Source of the DNA: Diaphorobacter limosus
Lineage (GTDB): Bacteria; Pseudomonadota; Gammaproteobacteria; Burkholderiales; Burkholderiaceae_C
NCBI RefSeq assembly: GCF_033100095.1
Contig: NZ_CP136921.1
Span: forward strand, 3,437,001 to 3,501,000
DNA: 64,000 nt
Direction of reading: 5' to 3'
Below, piece by piece: positions 1 through 7,848 of this stretch. The translations under genes and the position numbers were made by a program. Every line of letters begins with the position of its first letter. The stretch's first letter is position 1. The notes below the pieces were generated by a model. That model saw only the letters and a list, made by a program, of their open reading frames with translations. It searched no databases and was not told where the DNA came from.

Positions 1-967
1 CGGCGCGCAGCGTGGCGGCCAGCTTCACGGCGTCGGCATTCTTCAGGTAGACCACATGGATGTTGCCGCTGGCCGCCGAGCTGCCGGGCGCGGCCGGCTG
101 GTCCAGCTTGGCCACCAGCGAGCGCACCAGCGCCAGCCGCGCGGGATTGGCCGCGCGCACGATCAGCGCGTTGCTGCGTGGCTCCGCCAGCAGCGTGGTC
201 TTGAAGGCGGTGTCGGTCTGGCCCTGGGTTGCGGCCGGTGCGGCCCCGGTGCTGCCCGAGCCCTCGACCAGCCGCGCCACCAGCGGCGCCAGGTCGGAGG
301 CCAGCGCGTGCTGCAGCGGTATCACCTCCAGGTCGGTGGCGTTGGAGACATCCATGGCGGCGATGATGCGCGCCAGCCGCTGCAGGTTGTCGGCGTAGTC
401 GGTGATCACCAGCGAGTTGTTGCCGGGGTTGACGTTGATGGTGTTGTTCGGGCTGATCAGGGGGCGCAGCACCGGCACCAGGTTGTTCGCGTTCTCGAAG
501 TTGAGCTTGAAGATCTGCGTCACCATCTGCCCGCCCGCGGGGGCGCTGCCGCTGCTGCCCTGGGTCACGCTCACGGCGCCGGTCTGCAGCTTGGCGTCGG
601 CCTCGGGCACCACCTTGTACAGCCCGCCCGATTCGACCACCGTGAAGCCCTGCAGCCGTAGCGCCGCCTGGAACTGCTGGAAGGCCGCCGCCGGCAGCAC
701 GGCGTTCTCGGTCACCAGCGTGATCTGGCCCTTGACGCGTGGATCGACCACCACGTTGCGGCCGGTGATGGTGGCCATGGTGCGCGCCACGGCCTCGATC
801 TCGGCGTTGGCGAAGTTCAGCGTCACCGGCTCGCTGGCGCGCACGCTGGGCGGATTGGATTTGGCTGTAGTTTGTGCATTGATTTGGCCGTTAGCGCATA
901 CCAGTAAAGCGTAAACAGCTATCGAATGAAGAGCAAAACGCCATGGGTGTCGGGAAGAGAAAGGCAT
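1..967 (-). CDS. gspD: Type II secretion secretin GspD, N-terminal part (runs off the window)
   Basis: Outer-membrane secretin that forms the exit channel of the type II secretion system. The frame opens at ATG 967 and stays open to the window edge, giving about 322 residues: a signal peptide (residues 1 to about 32, ending ANGQINAQ), the N0 domain (VTLNFANAEIEAVARTMA), then N1/N2 repeats (VIPLQHALASDLAPLVARL; LAEPRSNALIVRAANPARL). The C-terminal secretin barrel lies outside. The start is 4 bp past the gspN stop, so it is the last visible gene of the gspG-to-D run; gspE and gspF would be expected beyond. Odd point: signal-peptide residues 15-29 are encoded by a copy of dispersed repeat family A (881-926). 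Family assignment is certain; the exact start is likely. Confidence 0.93.
   Translation of the reverse strand, partial: MPFSSRHPWRFALHSIAVYALLVCANGQINAQTTAKSNPPSVRASEPVTLNFANAEIEAVARTMATITGRNVVVDPRVKGQITLVTENAVLPAAAFQQFQAALRLQGFTVVESGGLYKVVPEADAKLQTGAVSVTQGSSGSAPAGGQMVTQIFKLNFENANNLVPVLRPLISPNNTINVNPGNNSLVITDYADNLQRLARIIAAMDVSNATDLEVIPLQHALASDLAPLVARLVEGSGSTGAAPAATQGQTDTAFKTTLLAEPRSNALIVRAANPARLALVRSLVAKLDQPAAPGSSAASGNIHVVYLKNADAVKLAATLRA
881..926 (-). repeat. Repeat family A copy inside the gspD signal-peptide coding region
   Basis: On the minus strand it reads GATAGCTGTTTACGCTTTAC, then TGGTATGCGCTAACGGCCAA. This is co-linear with the family A consensus (GATAGCTGTTTGCGCTTG, then ATGGATAAGCGCTAGAGGCC). 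In frame it encodes IAVYALLVCANGQ, the hydrophobic core of the GspD signal peptide. The consensus in this frame would contain a stop after IAVCA, so the copy has diverged to stay open. Confidence 0.72.
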
Positions 968-971
968 AGGT

Positions 972-1787
972 TCACCCCAGGGTGATGATGGATCGTGCGC
1001 CGCTGCGCCGTCCGATGATGTTCAGAAGATTCGCCAGCGCCGCCGCGCGCTCGGGCGCGGCGCTGGCCTCGCCGGTAAAACGCAGGCGCTGCCCCACCCA
1101 CTGGCCGTTGCCCGACAGCAGCAGCGCGCCATCCAGCGTAGACAGCGTAAGCTGCGGTGCCTGGCCGCCCGAGCCGCCCTGCAGCAGCAGCCGGTAGCTG
1201 CCCATGGGCCGCAGCGTGGACAGGCGCGAGGACATGTCCAGCGCATCCAGCCGCGCCTGGCCCTGCAGCTGCATGCGCCCGGCCGCCCATTGCAGGGCCA
1301 GGCCGGTGGTGACCAGCTGCAGCCGGCCCTGTGGCTGCACGGTGTTCCAGGGCGTGCCCAGGCCGGCCAGCACGCCGGCCGGCCATTGGCTCTGGCCATC
1401 GGTGATCTGCAGTTGCAGTGCGCCCAGGCCTAGCGCGGCGCGCAGCGTGAGCGGCTGGGCCGTGCAGCAATCGGCCGCAATCTCTGCCTGGGCGCCGCCC
1501 CAGGCGGGGCGCAGGCGCCAGCGCACGCGCCCGGGCAGGGCGGCCTGGTCTTCGCTGCCGGCGCCGCCGGTCAGCACCAGCCGGGCCGAGCCCGTCCACA
1601 CCGTGCCCTGCGCCTGCTGCAACTGCAGCTGGCCGCCGCTGGCCTGCTGCACCCCGCCGGCCAGCCAGCGCGCCGGCGCCCACAGCGCCAGCGCGGGCAA
1701 TGCCCCCAGGCACAGCCCGAGCGCGGCCCAGCGCCAGGGCGCGCGTGGCACTGCCATGGGGGAGCGGGCGTGGGGGCTGCGGGACAT
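972..1787 (-). CDS. gspN: Type II secretion system protein N (GspN)
   Basis: Inner-membrane accessory protein of the type II secretion machine, 271 residues. One N-terminal membrane segment (about residues 18-42, WRWAALGLCLGALPALALW) is followed by a periplasmic region with a WTGSARLVL stretch and a C-terminal ALANLLNIIGRRSGAR motif typical of GspN. It lies 16 bp after gspM and 4 bp before gspD, consistent with one operon. An internal ATG at 1757 (residue 11, MAVPRAPWRW) is a possible alternative start. Identified by sequence pattern and position between gspM and gspD. Confidence 0.88.
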   Translation of the reverse strand: MSRSPHARSPMAVPRAPWRWAALGLCLGALPALALWAPARWLAGGVQQASGGQLQLQQAQGTVWTGSARLVLTGGAGSEDQAALPGRVRWRLRPAWGGAQAEIAADCCTAQPLTLRAALGLGALQLQITDGQSQWPAGVLAGLGTPWNTVQPQGRLQLVTTGLALQWAAGRMQLQGQARLDALDMSSRLSTLRPMGSYRLLLQGGSGGQAPQLTLSTLDGALLLSGNGQWVGQRLRFTGEASAAPERAAALANLLNIIGRRSGARSIITLG

Positions 1788-1803
1788 GGACGACTGGCGC
1801 GCC

Positions 1804-2337
1804 TCAGTTTGGCGGCAGGGCCAGGGTCAGCGTGCCGTTCCACGGCGCGGGGGGGCTGGCGCCGCCGGTGCTGGCCGTGTTGCGCATCAGCCGGGCCTCG
1901 GTGGGCACGGCGCGCGTCGTGCTGCGCACCTGGGCCAGCCACTGCGCCAGGGCCTCGGGCGGGACATCCTTCAGCGTGATGGCGGCCCGGTCGCCGGTGG
2001 TGCTCATCTGTGTGCCGGCGCTCAGCTGCTGCCCCAGCGAGCGCCACAGCACGGGCAGGGTCTCGTTGCCGGTGGGGCGCGGTATGTCCTTGAGATGCAG
2101 GGCCTGGGCCTGCAGGGCCTGCATTTGCTGCAGTTGCGCGTCCAGCGCGGCGTGGCGCGCCGGCGACGCGCGCAGCTGCGCCAGCGCCGGGGCCAGCAGC
2201 AGCGACCACAAGAGGGCCAGGCCGAGTACGGTGGCGGCGGCCAGCACCAGGGTCTGTTCACGCGGCGCCAGGCTGGCCCAATGCTGGCGCAGCGCGGCGG
2301 CCATGGCCCGGGGTGGGGGCATTGCGTTCGGGTTCAT
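1804..2337 (-). CDS. gspM: Type II secretion system protein M (GspM)
   Basis: Bitopic inner-membrane protein of the secretion platform that partners GspL; 177 residues. A short cytoplasmic tail (HWASLAPREQTLVLAAA), a single membrane helix (about residues 30-50), then a heptad-rich periplasmic stretch (LDAQLQQMQALQAQALHL) and a small ferredoxin-like C-terminal domain. The PREQ motif just before the helix is characteristic of GspM. Start ATG overlaps the gspL stop as ATGA (2334-2337), indicating translational coupling. Confidence 0.92.
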   Translation of the reverse strand: MNPNAMPPPRAMAAALRQHWASLAPREQTLVLAAATVLGLALLWSLLLAPALAQLRASPARHAALDAQLQQMQALQAQALHLKDIPRPTGNETLPVLWRSLGQQLSAGTQMSTTGDRAAITLKDVPPEALAQWLAQVRSTTRAVPTEARLMRNTASTGGASPPAPWNGTLTLALPPN

Positions 2338-3572
2338 GGGCGGTCCTGTGTGCGCACCAGCAGGGTGCCTTCTTGCGCGCGGGCCTCATAGCCATGGGCG
2401 GCCAGGCGCTGGTTCATGGCGGCAAGCTCCTCGGGCTGCAGCTGCACCCCGCGCAGCACCAGATCGCCGTGGGTGTATTCGATCTGCGCCGGTACCTGTG
2501 TTGGCGGCAGGGCGGCGCCGGCGGCGGCCATGAGCGGCTCCAGATCCTGGCGCTCCAGGCTGCCGGTGGCCTGGCGCAGCTGGGCCAGTTCACGCTGCAT
2601 CTGCACCGGCGCATCCACCACGGCCTTGATGTGCGGAAAGGTCTGGGTGAGGATGGCGCGCAGGCCGGCCTGCTTGGCCGCCAGCGCCTGGCGATCCTGC
2701 CAGGCCCACAGGTTCAGGCCTATGACCTGCGCGGCCAGTGCCAGGCCCAGGGCCCAGCGCGCGGCGCGCCATTGGGGGGCGCGTGCAAAGGCGCCCGCGG
2801 CGCTGCCCAGGCGGCGCATGAGGCGCGTGCGCCCGCTGCTGGCCAGGTCGAACTGGGCCAGATCCCAGTCGCCGCGCGCGGCGGCCAGGGCGCGCTGGCT
2901 GGCGGTGCGCAGCTGCACCGGGCGGCCCAGCAGGCGCTCGGCCAGCGCGGCCACGGCGGGTTCGGCGCGCACCGGCAGGGGGTCTTCATCTTCATCGCCC
3001 GGTGCCTGGGTGAAGAGCGCCCTGGCGGCCGCCAGCGGCAGCACGGCCACGGCCTGCTGCGCGCCATGGCCGGTGAGCACGGCGTAGGCGTCTTCGGGCT
3101 GGCCCAGCACCTCGCATTCCTCGCGTCCGCTGGCCGTGGGGCCGGGAGCGAACTCCGGCACCACGCGATCGGCCGGGCGGCCCGCGGCCTCCAGCGCCTG
3201 CAGGGCCTGGCGCAGCCAGGCGCGGTCGCACACGGCGACCCAGATCGGGCTGCCGGCCTGGGCACCCGGCTGCAGGGCAAAGTGCAGCTGGGCCGGGTCG
3301 TCGAGCAGCTGCTCTTCCAGCAGGCCGTCGAGCACGGCGCGCAGCCGCGCGCTTTGCGCCAGCGCGCCCGGGGGCAGCGTCACGCGCTGCCAGGACAGGG
3401 CGCGCACCGGCACCACGGCCACCACTTCGCCGGTGCGGCCCGGGTCGGGCAGCAGGGCGGCGCTGGCGCTGGCTTGCTGGGTGGCGTTGTGGCCGTCGAC
3501 CGTGAGCGTGTAGCTGTAGTCGGCGGGGGCCTGCGGCGAGCCCAGGGGCAGGGTGATGACGAGGGTGCTCAT
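2334..3572 (-). CDS. gspL: Type II secretion system protein L (GspL)
   Basis: Inner-membrane platform protein that anchors the GspE ATPase; 412 residues. The N-terminal actin-like cytoplasmic domain carries VVPVRALSWQRVTLPPGAL near residues 52-70; a membrane helix lies around residues 270-290 (WRAARWALGLALAAQVIGL), followed by a periplasmic ferredoxin-like domain. It overlaps gspM (ATGA) downstream and gspK by 4 bp (3569-3572) upstream. Length fits the family. Confidence 0.93.
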   Translation of the reverse strand: MSTLVITLPLGSPQAPADYSYTLTVDGHNATQQASASAALLPDPGRTGEVVAVVPVRALSWQRVTLPPGALAQSARLRAVLDGLLEEQLLDDPAQLHFALQPGAQAGSPIWVAVCDRAWLRQALQALEAAGRPADRVVPEFAPGPTASGREECEVLGQPEDAYAVLTGHGAQQAVAVLPLAAARALFTQAPGDEDEDPLPVRAEPAVAALAERLLGRPVQLRTASQRALAAARGDWDLAQFDLASSGRTRLMRRLGSAAGAFARAPQWRAARWALGLALAAQVIGLNLWAWQDRQALAAKQAGLRAILTQTFPHIKAVVDAPVQMQRELAQLRQATGSLERQDLEPLMAAAGAALPPTQVPAQIEYTHGDLVLRGVQLQPEELAAMNQRLAAHGYEARAQEGTLLVRTQDRP

Positions 3573-4651
3573 GGGATGGAGGTCGGGCGGGGCATTTTAG
3601 GGCCCAGTGCGGTGTCGTCCAGGGCGCTCAGGCCGCCGCGCTCGCGCCACAGGGTGCGCACGTCGCCGCGCTGCTTGAAGACCAGGGAGCGCTCCTCGAC
3701 CACGGCGCCATCCAGGCGCAGCCGGCCGCGCACCTCGAAGTAGTGCGACGCCACCGCATGCGTGCTGGCGCTGATGGCGCTGCTGCCGCGCACCAGCTCG
3801 GCCGCGTCGGCCAGGTTGCGAAAGTACTGGCTCTCGCGCCGCTGCACCAGGCGCTGGGCGTCGGCCATGTCCAGGCCGTCGGCGCTGGCCCACAGCACCA
3901 CGGCGCTGGCGGTGTTCAGGTTGACCAGGGTGCGCACCGGCAGCAGCGTGACATGGGGCGCCAGCGCCGCGATGGAGGGCTGCGGCAGCCCCCACCAGCC
4001 CAGCTGGGCCACGCTTTGCGGCAGCAGCGGCGTGTTGTTCGGCTCGCCCTCGCGCGTCGTGGCCAGCAGCACCGCCTGCGCCAGCTGGTCAAGCTGCTGG
4101 CGCGGCAGGCCCAGGTAGTCGAACAGGCGCGCGAACTGCCGCTGCGCGGTGGCGTCCACCTGCTTGTCGCCGGCCAGGTTGCGCAGGTTCAGCAGGCCCT
4201 GCTGGTCGGTGATCTGGCCGGACAGAAAGGCGTCGGCGGTGTCGGTGCTGGCATCCTCCACCTGGGCCACGTTGCGGTTGGCGGCCAGAAAGGTGGACAG
4301 GCGCGCCTCCTGCAGCGGCACGGCCCAGGGTTCGCTGAGGTTATCGGTGCCGTCGCCGCCCTGCGCCAGCGAGTCCTCGCGCAGTATCAGGCGCGACCAG
4401 TCCAGCGCGCCGACCAGGATCCAGGCCGACTGGATGCGCCCGCGCTCGGCGGTCTCGACCTCGATAGCGCGCCACTGCTGCCACATGGCCGCGGCGGCAA
4501 AGGTGGCCACCAGGGTCACGGTGAGCATGGCCGTCAGCAGCGCGGCGCCTGCCTGGCTGGCACGTTGTGCGTTGTGCGTTGTGCGTTGTGCGTTGCGCGC
4601 GCGCCCCCGCAAAACCCTGGACGCCCATCGCTCAACGTTCCGGGCCCTCAT
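3569..4651 (-). CDS. gspK: Type II secretion minor pseudopilin GspK
   Basis: Tip pseudopilin; 360 residues from ATG 4651, which overlaps the gspJ stop (ATGA). The prepilin peptidase site is probably G35 followed by AALLTAMLTVTLVATFAAAA, and the body carries the GspK alpha-domain (DQQGLLNLRNL, LNTASAVVLWAS). The frame remains open upstream of 4651 but that is gspJ read out of frame. Odd point: the charged leader before the cleavage site is about 35 residues, much longer than usual for GspK, because residues 19-30 (RNAQRTTHNAQR) come from a heptanucleotide tandem repeat at 4564-4598. A downstream non-ATG start would shorten it, but the ATGA overlap favours 4651. Confidence 0.9.
   Translation of the reverse strand: MRARNVERWASRVLRGRARNAQRTTHNAQRASQAGAALLTAMLTVTLVATFAAAAMWQQWRAIEVETAERGRIQSAWILVGALDWSRLILREDSLAQGGDGTDNLSEPWAVPLQEARLSTFLAANRNVAQVEDASTDTADAFLSGQITDQQGLLNLRNLAGDKQVDATAQRQFARLFDYLGLPRQQLDQLAQAVLLATTREGEPNNTPLLPQSVAQLGWWGLPQPSIAALAPHVTLLPVRTLVNLNTASAVVLWASADGLDMADAQRLVQRRESQYFRNLADAAELVRGSSAISASTHAVASHYFEVRGRLRLDGAVVEERSLVFKQRGDVRTLWRERGGLSALDDTALGPKMPRPTSIP
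4564..4598. repeat. Heptanucleotide tandem repeat (GTTGTGC)n inside gspK, family D
   Basis: Four perfect GTTGTGC units at 4564-4591 and one degenerate unit (GTTGCGC) to 4598, inside the gspK leader coding region. Seven is not a multiple of three, so gain or loss of one unit would shift the gspK frame. A related motif, CGCTCAACGTTC, sits nearby at 4631-4642. The same two motifs occur upstream of hisA. Confidence 0.85.
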
Positions 4652-5331
4652 GACTTGCCCCCGCCCAGCAGCGGGTTCGCCCAGTCGCGCGTGACCACGC
4701 CGGCCAGCGCGCCGCCCTCGGGCAGCGTGAGCTGCAGGCGCACGCCCTCGGGAATGCTGGCCGCGGTGCTGCTCAGCCCGCCGGGCGCCTGCGGCAGGCT
4801 GGCGCCGGTGTTGGCCGACTGTGCATTGGCCCAGGCACCGCCGCGGTAGTAATACAGCTGCCAGCCGGCCAGCGGCATGAGCAGCGTTTCGCGCTCGCGC
4901 TCGGCGCTGCTGGGCGTGCGCGCCCACTGCGCGGCGCGGGCCCAGGCCTCGCTCCATTCGGCGCGCGTGCGCACCGGGGGCGACTGCCAGCGCAGCCAGC
5001 GGTTGGTGCCGTCCGCGTTGCGCAGCGCCCAGGCGACGACGATGGCGCCCTCGTCGGGCTGGCGCATGCCGCGGCGCGTCAGGCGCAGCGCCTGGCCATC
5101 CCAGGCCAGGGGCTCGGTGTGCTCGATGGCCTGCAGCGCGTCCAGGTCGGCGCCCCATTGCGCCAGCACGGTCTGCAGCTCCAGCACGGCGTCGGCGCGC
5201 TCGCGCGTGATCTGCTGCGCGCGCACCATGCCGTCCAGCCCGCGCCAGCTGACGATGGCCAGCAGCGCCATCACCGCAATGGCGACCAGCAGCTCGACCA
5301 GGGTGAAACCGGGCTGCCCGCGCCGCATCAA
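4648..5331 (-). CDS. gspJ: Type II secretion minor pseudopilin GspJ
   Basis: Minor pseudopilin of the secretion pseudopilus tip, 227 residues. Short leader MMRRGQPG, then the class III prepilin cleavage motif G|FTLVELLVAIAVMALLAI with the conserved Glu at +5, and a soluble GspJ domain (LAWDGQALRLTRRGMR, GWQLYYYRGGAW). Its 3' end overlaps the gspK start and its 5' end overlaps the gspI stop (ATGA at 5328-5331). Confidence 0.94.
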   Translation of the reverse strand: MMRRGQPGFTLVELLVAIAVMALLAIVSWRGLDGMVRAQQITRERADAVLELQTVLAQWGADLDALQAIEHTEPLAWDGQALRLTRRGMRQPDEGAIVVAWALRNADGTNRWLRWQSPPVRTRAEWSEAWARAAQWARTPSSAERERETLLMPLAGWQLYYYRGGAWANAQSANTGASLPQAPGGLSSTAASIPEGVRLQLTLPEGGALAGVVTRDWANPLLGGGKS

Positions 5332-5687
5332 TACCTTCCCACGATGGTGGACAGGCGCAGCACCGGCGCCTGTGCGTCAAACACCTGCGCATCCACGCGC
5401 CGGAACTGCGGGTTCGGCGTGGGTGTCACGCTCACCGCCACTTCGTAGCCGCGCCCGGCCTGCTCGCAGACCACGCGCGCGTCGCCAATGGCCGGCATCT
5501 GGCGCGACAGGCGTACCTTGACCAGCTCGTTCTCGGCGCAGGCATGGGCCAGCACCACGTCGGTCTGGCGTGCGGTGTTGCGCGTCAGGGCGGATGTGGC
5601 CTGCAGCCCCGCCATCAACGCAATGGCCACGATGGCCAGGGCCACCAGCACCTCGACCAGCGTGAACCCAGCCGCCTTGTCTTTCAT
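5328..5687 (-). CDS. gspI: Type II secretion minor pseudopilin GspI
   Basis: Minor pseudopilin that nucleates the tip complex with GspJ and GspK; 119 residues. ATG 5687 is chosen because it gives the short leader MKDKAAG followed directly by FTLVEVLVALAIVAIALMAG, and because ATGA overlap with gspH fits the operon pattern. The C-terminal domain includes LAHACAENELVKVRL, a family signature. The frame is open further upstream, but only as out-of-frame gspH. Confidence 0.93.
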   Translation of the reverse strand: MKDKAAGFTLVEVLVALAIVAIALMAGLQATSALTRNTARQTDVVLAHACAENELVKVRLSRQMPAIGDARVVCEQAGRGYEVAVSVTPTPNPQFRRVDAQVFDAQAPVLRLSTIVGRY

Positions 5688-6160
5688 GGCAGGGCCTGCG
5701 CGCTGAAGGGCCGCAGCCCGTCGGTGGCCACGCGCACGGCGCGCTCGGGGTGGGCCTGGCTGACGATCAGCACCTGCTGCGCGCCTATCAGTGGCTCGGG
5801 CCCCAGCCACAGCGTTGCCGGGCCGCGCACCGAGGTGGCGCTGTCCAGCCAATGGCGCGGCAGCTGGCTGCCCACCAGGCCCTCAAACTGAAAGCCCTGG
5901 GCATCGGCGCGCCAGCGCACGGCCGCACCCGAGGCGCGCGACTGCGCCCGCGCCGCCTCCAGCAGCGCCGCCAGGCGCTCGCCCTCGCGCTGCAGCGCCG
6001 CAGCGCCGCTGTCACGCAGCGCCAGGCCCACGCCGGCCGTGGCCAGGGCGATGATGGCGATCACCACCAGCAGCTCAAGCAGTGTGAATCCGCCCTGGGC
6101 CACCGCGCGGCCGGGTGGCTCTTGCGCGGCGCCTGCCGGCATGGCTTGTGCCAGTGTCAT
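5684..6160 (-). CDS. gspH: Type II secretion pseudopilin GspH
   Basis: Minor pseudopilin, 158 residues. The cleavage motif is GG|FTLLELLVVIAIIALATAGV, after a 24-residue leader that is long for the family; a shorter start is possible, but ATG 6160 is the only nearby ATG apart from residue 7 (MPAGAAQ). The body has the GspH fold signature ALLEAARAQSRASGAAVRW. It lies 27 bp downstream of gspG and overlaps gspI. Confidence 0.92.
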   Translation of the reverse strand: MTLAQAMPAGAAQEPPGRAVAQGGFTLLELLVVIAIIALATAGVGLALRDSGAAALQREGERLAALLEAARAQSRASGAAVRWRADAQGFQFEGLVGSQLPRHWLDSATSVRGPATLWLGPEPLIGAQQVLIVSQAHPERAVRVATDGLRPFSAQALP

Positions 6161-6187
6161 GCGTGGACTGGCCGTGGCGTGAGGGCG

Positions 6188-6643
6188 TTACTGCCAGCTG
6201 CCAATATCGGCATTCTTGCCCTCGCCGCCGGACTGGCCGTCGGCGCCGAAGGACATCACATCCACTTCGCCCTTGATGCCCGGGTTCAGGTACTGGTAGG
6301 GGTGGCCCCAGGGGTCGTTGGGCAGCTTTTCCAGGTAGGGGCGCCAGTTGCCGGGCACCGGGGCGGTGGCGGGCTTGGCGATCAGTGCCTGCAGGCCTTG
6401 TTCGGCCGTGGGGTAGCGCTGGTTGTCCAGGCGGTAGAGCTTGAGCGCCTGTGAGATGTTGGCGATGTCGGTGCGCCCGGCGGTCACGCGCGCGTCATCG
6501 GCGCGATCGAGCACATTGGGCACGATGAGCGCGGCCAGCACGCCGATGATCACCAGCACCACCATGAGCTCGATCAGGGTGAAGCCCGCGGCGAGGCGGC
6601 GGCGGGCATGTTGTGCAAAAGAAGGGTGGGAGGAGGGCGTCAC
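6188..6643 (-). CDS. gspG: Type II secretion major pseudopilin GspG
   Basis: Major subunit of the secretion pseudopilus; 151 residues. Leader ending AAG, then FTLIELMVVLVIIGVLAALI with the invariant Glu at +5, followed by family motifs VTAGRTDIANISQALKLYRL, RYPTAEQGL and the calcium-site region near DPWGHPYQYL and VMSFGADGQSGG. First gene of the minus-strand gsp operon; its start is 47 bp from that of the divergent gspC, so the promoters of both lie in or near this short gap. Confidence 0.96.
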   Translation of the reverse strand: MTPSSHPSFAQHARRRLAAGFTLIELMVVLVIIGVLAALIVPNVLDRADDARVTAGRTDIANISQALKLYRLDNQRYPTAEQGLQALIAKPATAPVPGNWRPYLEKLPNDPWGHPYQYLNPGIKGEVDVMSFGADGQSGGEGKNADIGSWQ

Positions 6644-6690
6644 GGCGCGGCAAATCCGGTAGAGCGAAAGCGCTCAATGATAATGCTGGC

Positions 6691-7230
6691 ATGGCAACAC
6701 TCTCACTCACCCGCTGGGCCCCGCCCCTTGCCACTCTGGTGCTGTGGGCACTGGCCGGCGCCAGCGCGGTCTATTGGGGGCTGAGGCTGTCCGAGCCCGC
6801 GGCCGGCCCGGCGCCCGTGGCCGCCGCGCCCGAGCCCATCCTGCCCGACGCGCAGGCGCTGGCCCGGCTGCTGGGCGCCCATGCCCAGGCGGCCGCCGCC
6901 ACGCCGGCCGCGGCCAGCCGTTTCACGCTGCTGGGTGTGCTGACCGGCACGCAAAGTGGTGACGGCGCGGCACTGATCGCCGTGGACGGCAAGCCTCCCC
7001 GGCATTACCGCGTGGGCGCCGCCATCGAGCCCGGCCTGGTACTGCAGTCGCTGGGCCGGCGCGAGGCGCGCCTGGGCGCCAGTGTCGATGGCGCCACCAC
7101 GCTGGCCCTGGAGTTGCCGCGCCAGCTGGGCCTGCAGGGGCAGGGCGCGCCGGCGACTCAGCCCATGCGCCAGCAGGCGCCGCGGATGCAGCAGGCGCCA
7201 GCGGCCCAGCCGCCCCAGCAATACGAATAG
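6691..7230 (+). CDS. gspC: Type II secretion system protein C (GspC)
   Basis: Inner-membrane clamp that connects the platform to the GspD secretin through its homology-region domain; 179 residues from ATG 6691. One N-terminal membrane helix (about residues 12-30) precedes a linker rich in Ala and Pro and a periplasmic HR domain (RFTLLGVLTGTQSGDGAALI; YRVGAAIEPGLVLQSLG). The C-terminus is a Gln/Pro-rich tail with no PDZ domain, so it is the short form. The frame is open back to 6613, but that overlaps gspG. It is transcribed opposite to the rest of the cluster. Confidence 0.88.
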   Translation: MATLSLTRWAPPLATLVLWALAGASAVYWGLRLSEPAAGPAPVAAAPEPILPDAQALARLLGAHAQAAAATPAAASRFTLLGVLTGTQSGDGAALIAVDGKPPRHYRVGAAIEPGLVLQSLGRREARLGASVDGATTLALELPRQLGLQGQGAPATQPMRQQAPRMQQAPAAQPPQQYE

Positions 7231-7257
7231 CCCGCCTGCCGTCAGGCTCTCAACCTC

Positions 7258-7848
7258 TCAGGCCCAGCCCTGGGTTGGCAGGGCCACGCTGACCCAGGCG
7301 CCAAAATCAGGTGCCTGCAGCGGCCACTCATGCGCCTGCGGCGCACGTCCTGGCCCATGCTGCTGCAGCCATTGCACGCAACGCGCAACCCCGGCATGGC
7401 TGATCCAGACCATGTCCGCGCCCTGGTCATGGGCGCGGGCCGCGGCATCGCGCAGGGCCAGGGCCACGCGCTGCAGCATGGCCGCCAGCGACTCGCCGCC
7501 GCCGGGAGCATGGCCGGCCAGATTGGTGGCCCAGGCGTCGATCTCGGCGCGGGCGATGGCGCTCCAGGCCTGGCCCTCCCAGGCGCCAAAGTCGGTCTCG
7601 GCGATGCGCGGCTCCGGGTTTGAAGCCAAATCGGGCCGCAGCGCCCGCAGTTCAAGCGCCAGCAGCTCGCATCTTTGTAGTGGCGAATGCCATACGCCGG
7701 CCACCTTGGCCGGCAGGGCATGTGCCAGTGCCGTGGCGGCGCTGCGGCTGGCGCTGGCGTCGGCGGCCATGTCCAGCCGGCCGTAGCACAGGCCGGGCGC
7801 GACCAGCGGGCGCGCATGGCGCACCAGCCACAGCCTTGGGCCGTTCAT
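7258..7848 (-). CDS. cobC: Histidine phosphatase, probable alpha-ribazole phosphatase CobC
   Basis: Histidine-phosphatase-family enzyme, 196 residues. The N-terminal LWLVRHARP supplies the catalytic His of the RHG motif (here RHA). Further motifs are SPLQRCELLA, RIAETDFGAWEGQAW and the second His in VWISHAGVARC. The start ATG 7848 overlaps the cobS stop (ATGA), and that partnership supports a role in the cobalamin nucleotide loop rather than general phosphomutase activity. The specific substrate is inferred from context. Confidence 0.8.
   Translation of the reverse strand: MNGPRLWLVRHARPLVAPGLCYGRLDMAADASASRSAATALAHALPAKVAGVWHSPLQRCELLALELRALRPDLASNPEPRIAETDFGAWEGQAWSAIARAEIDAWATNLAGHAPGGGESLAAMLQRVALALRDAAARAHDQGADMVWISHAGVARCVQWLQQHGPGRAPQAHEWPLQAPDFGAWVSVALPTQGWA

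Noticed and set aside
3569..5392. A 607-codon version of gspK that starts upstream of gspJ
   Set aside because: The extra 247 codons are gspJ and gspI DNA in the wrong frame; the start at 4651 overlapping the gspJ stop fits the operon.
7620..7680. GC-rich resemblance to family A inside cobC (GCGAGCTGCTGGCGCTTGAA)
   Set aside because: The match keeps GAGCTG and GCGCTTGA, but the encoded CELLALELRALRPDL is typical for this phosphatase family and the segment lacks the AT-rich edges, so chance similarity through codon bias is more likely.
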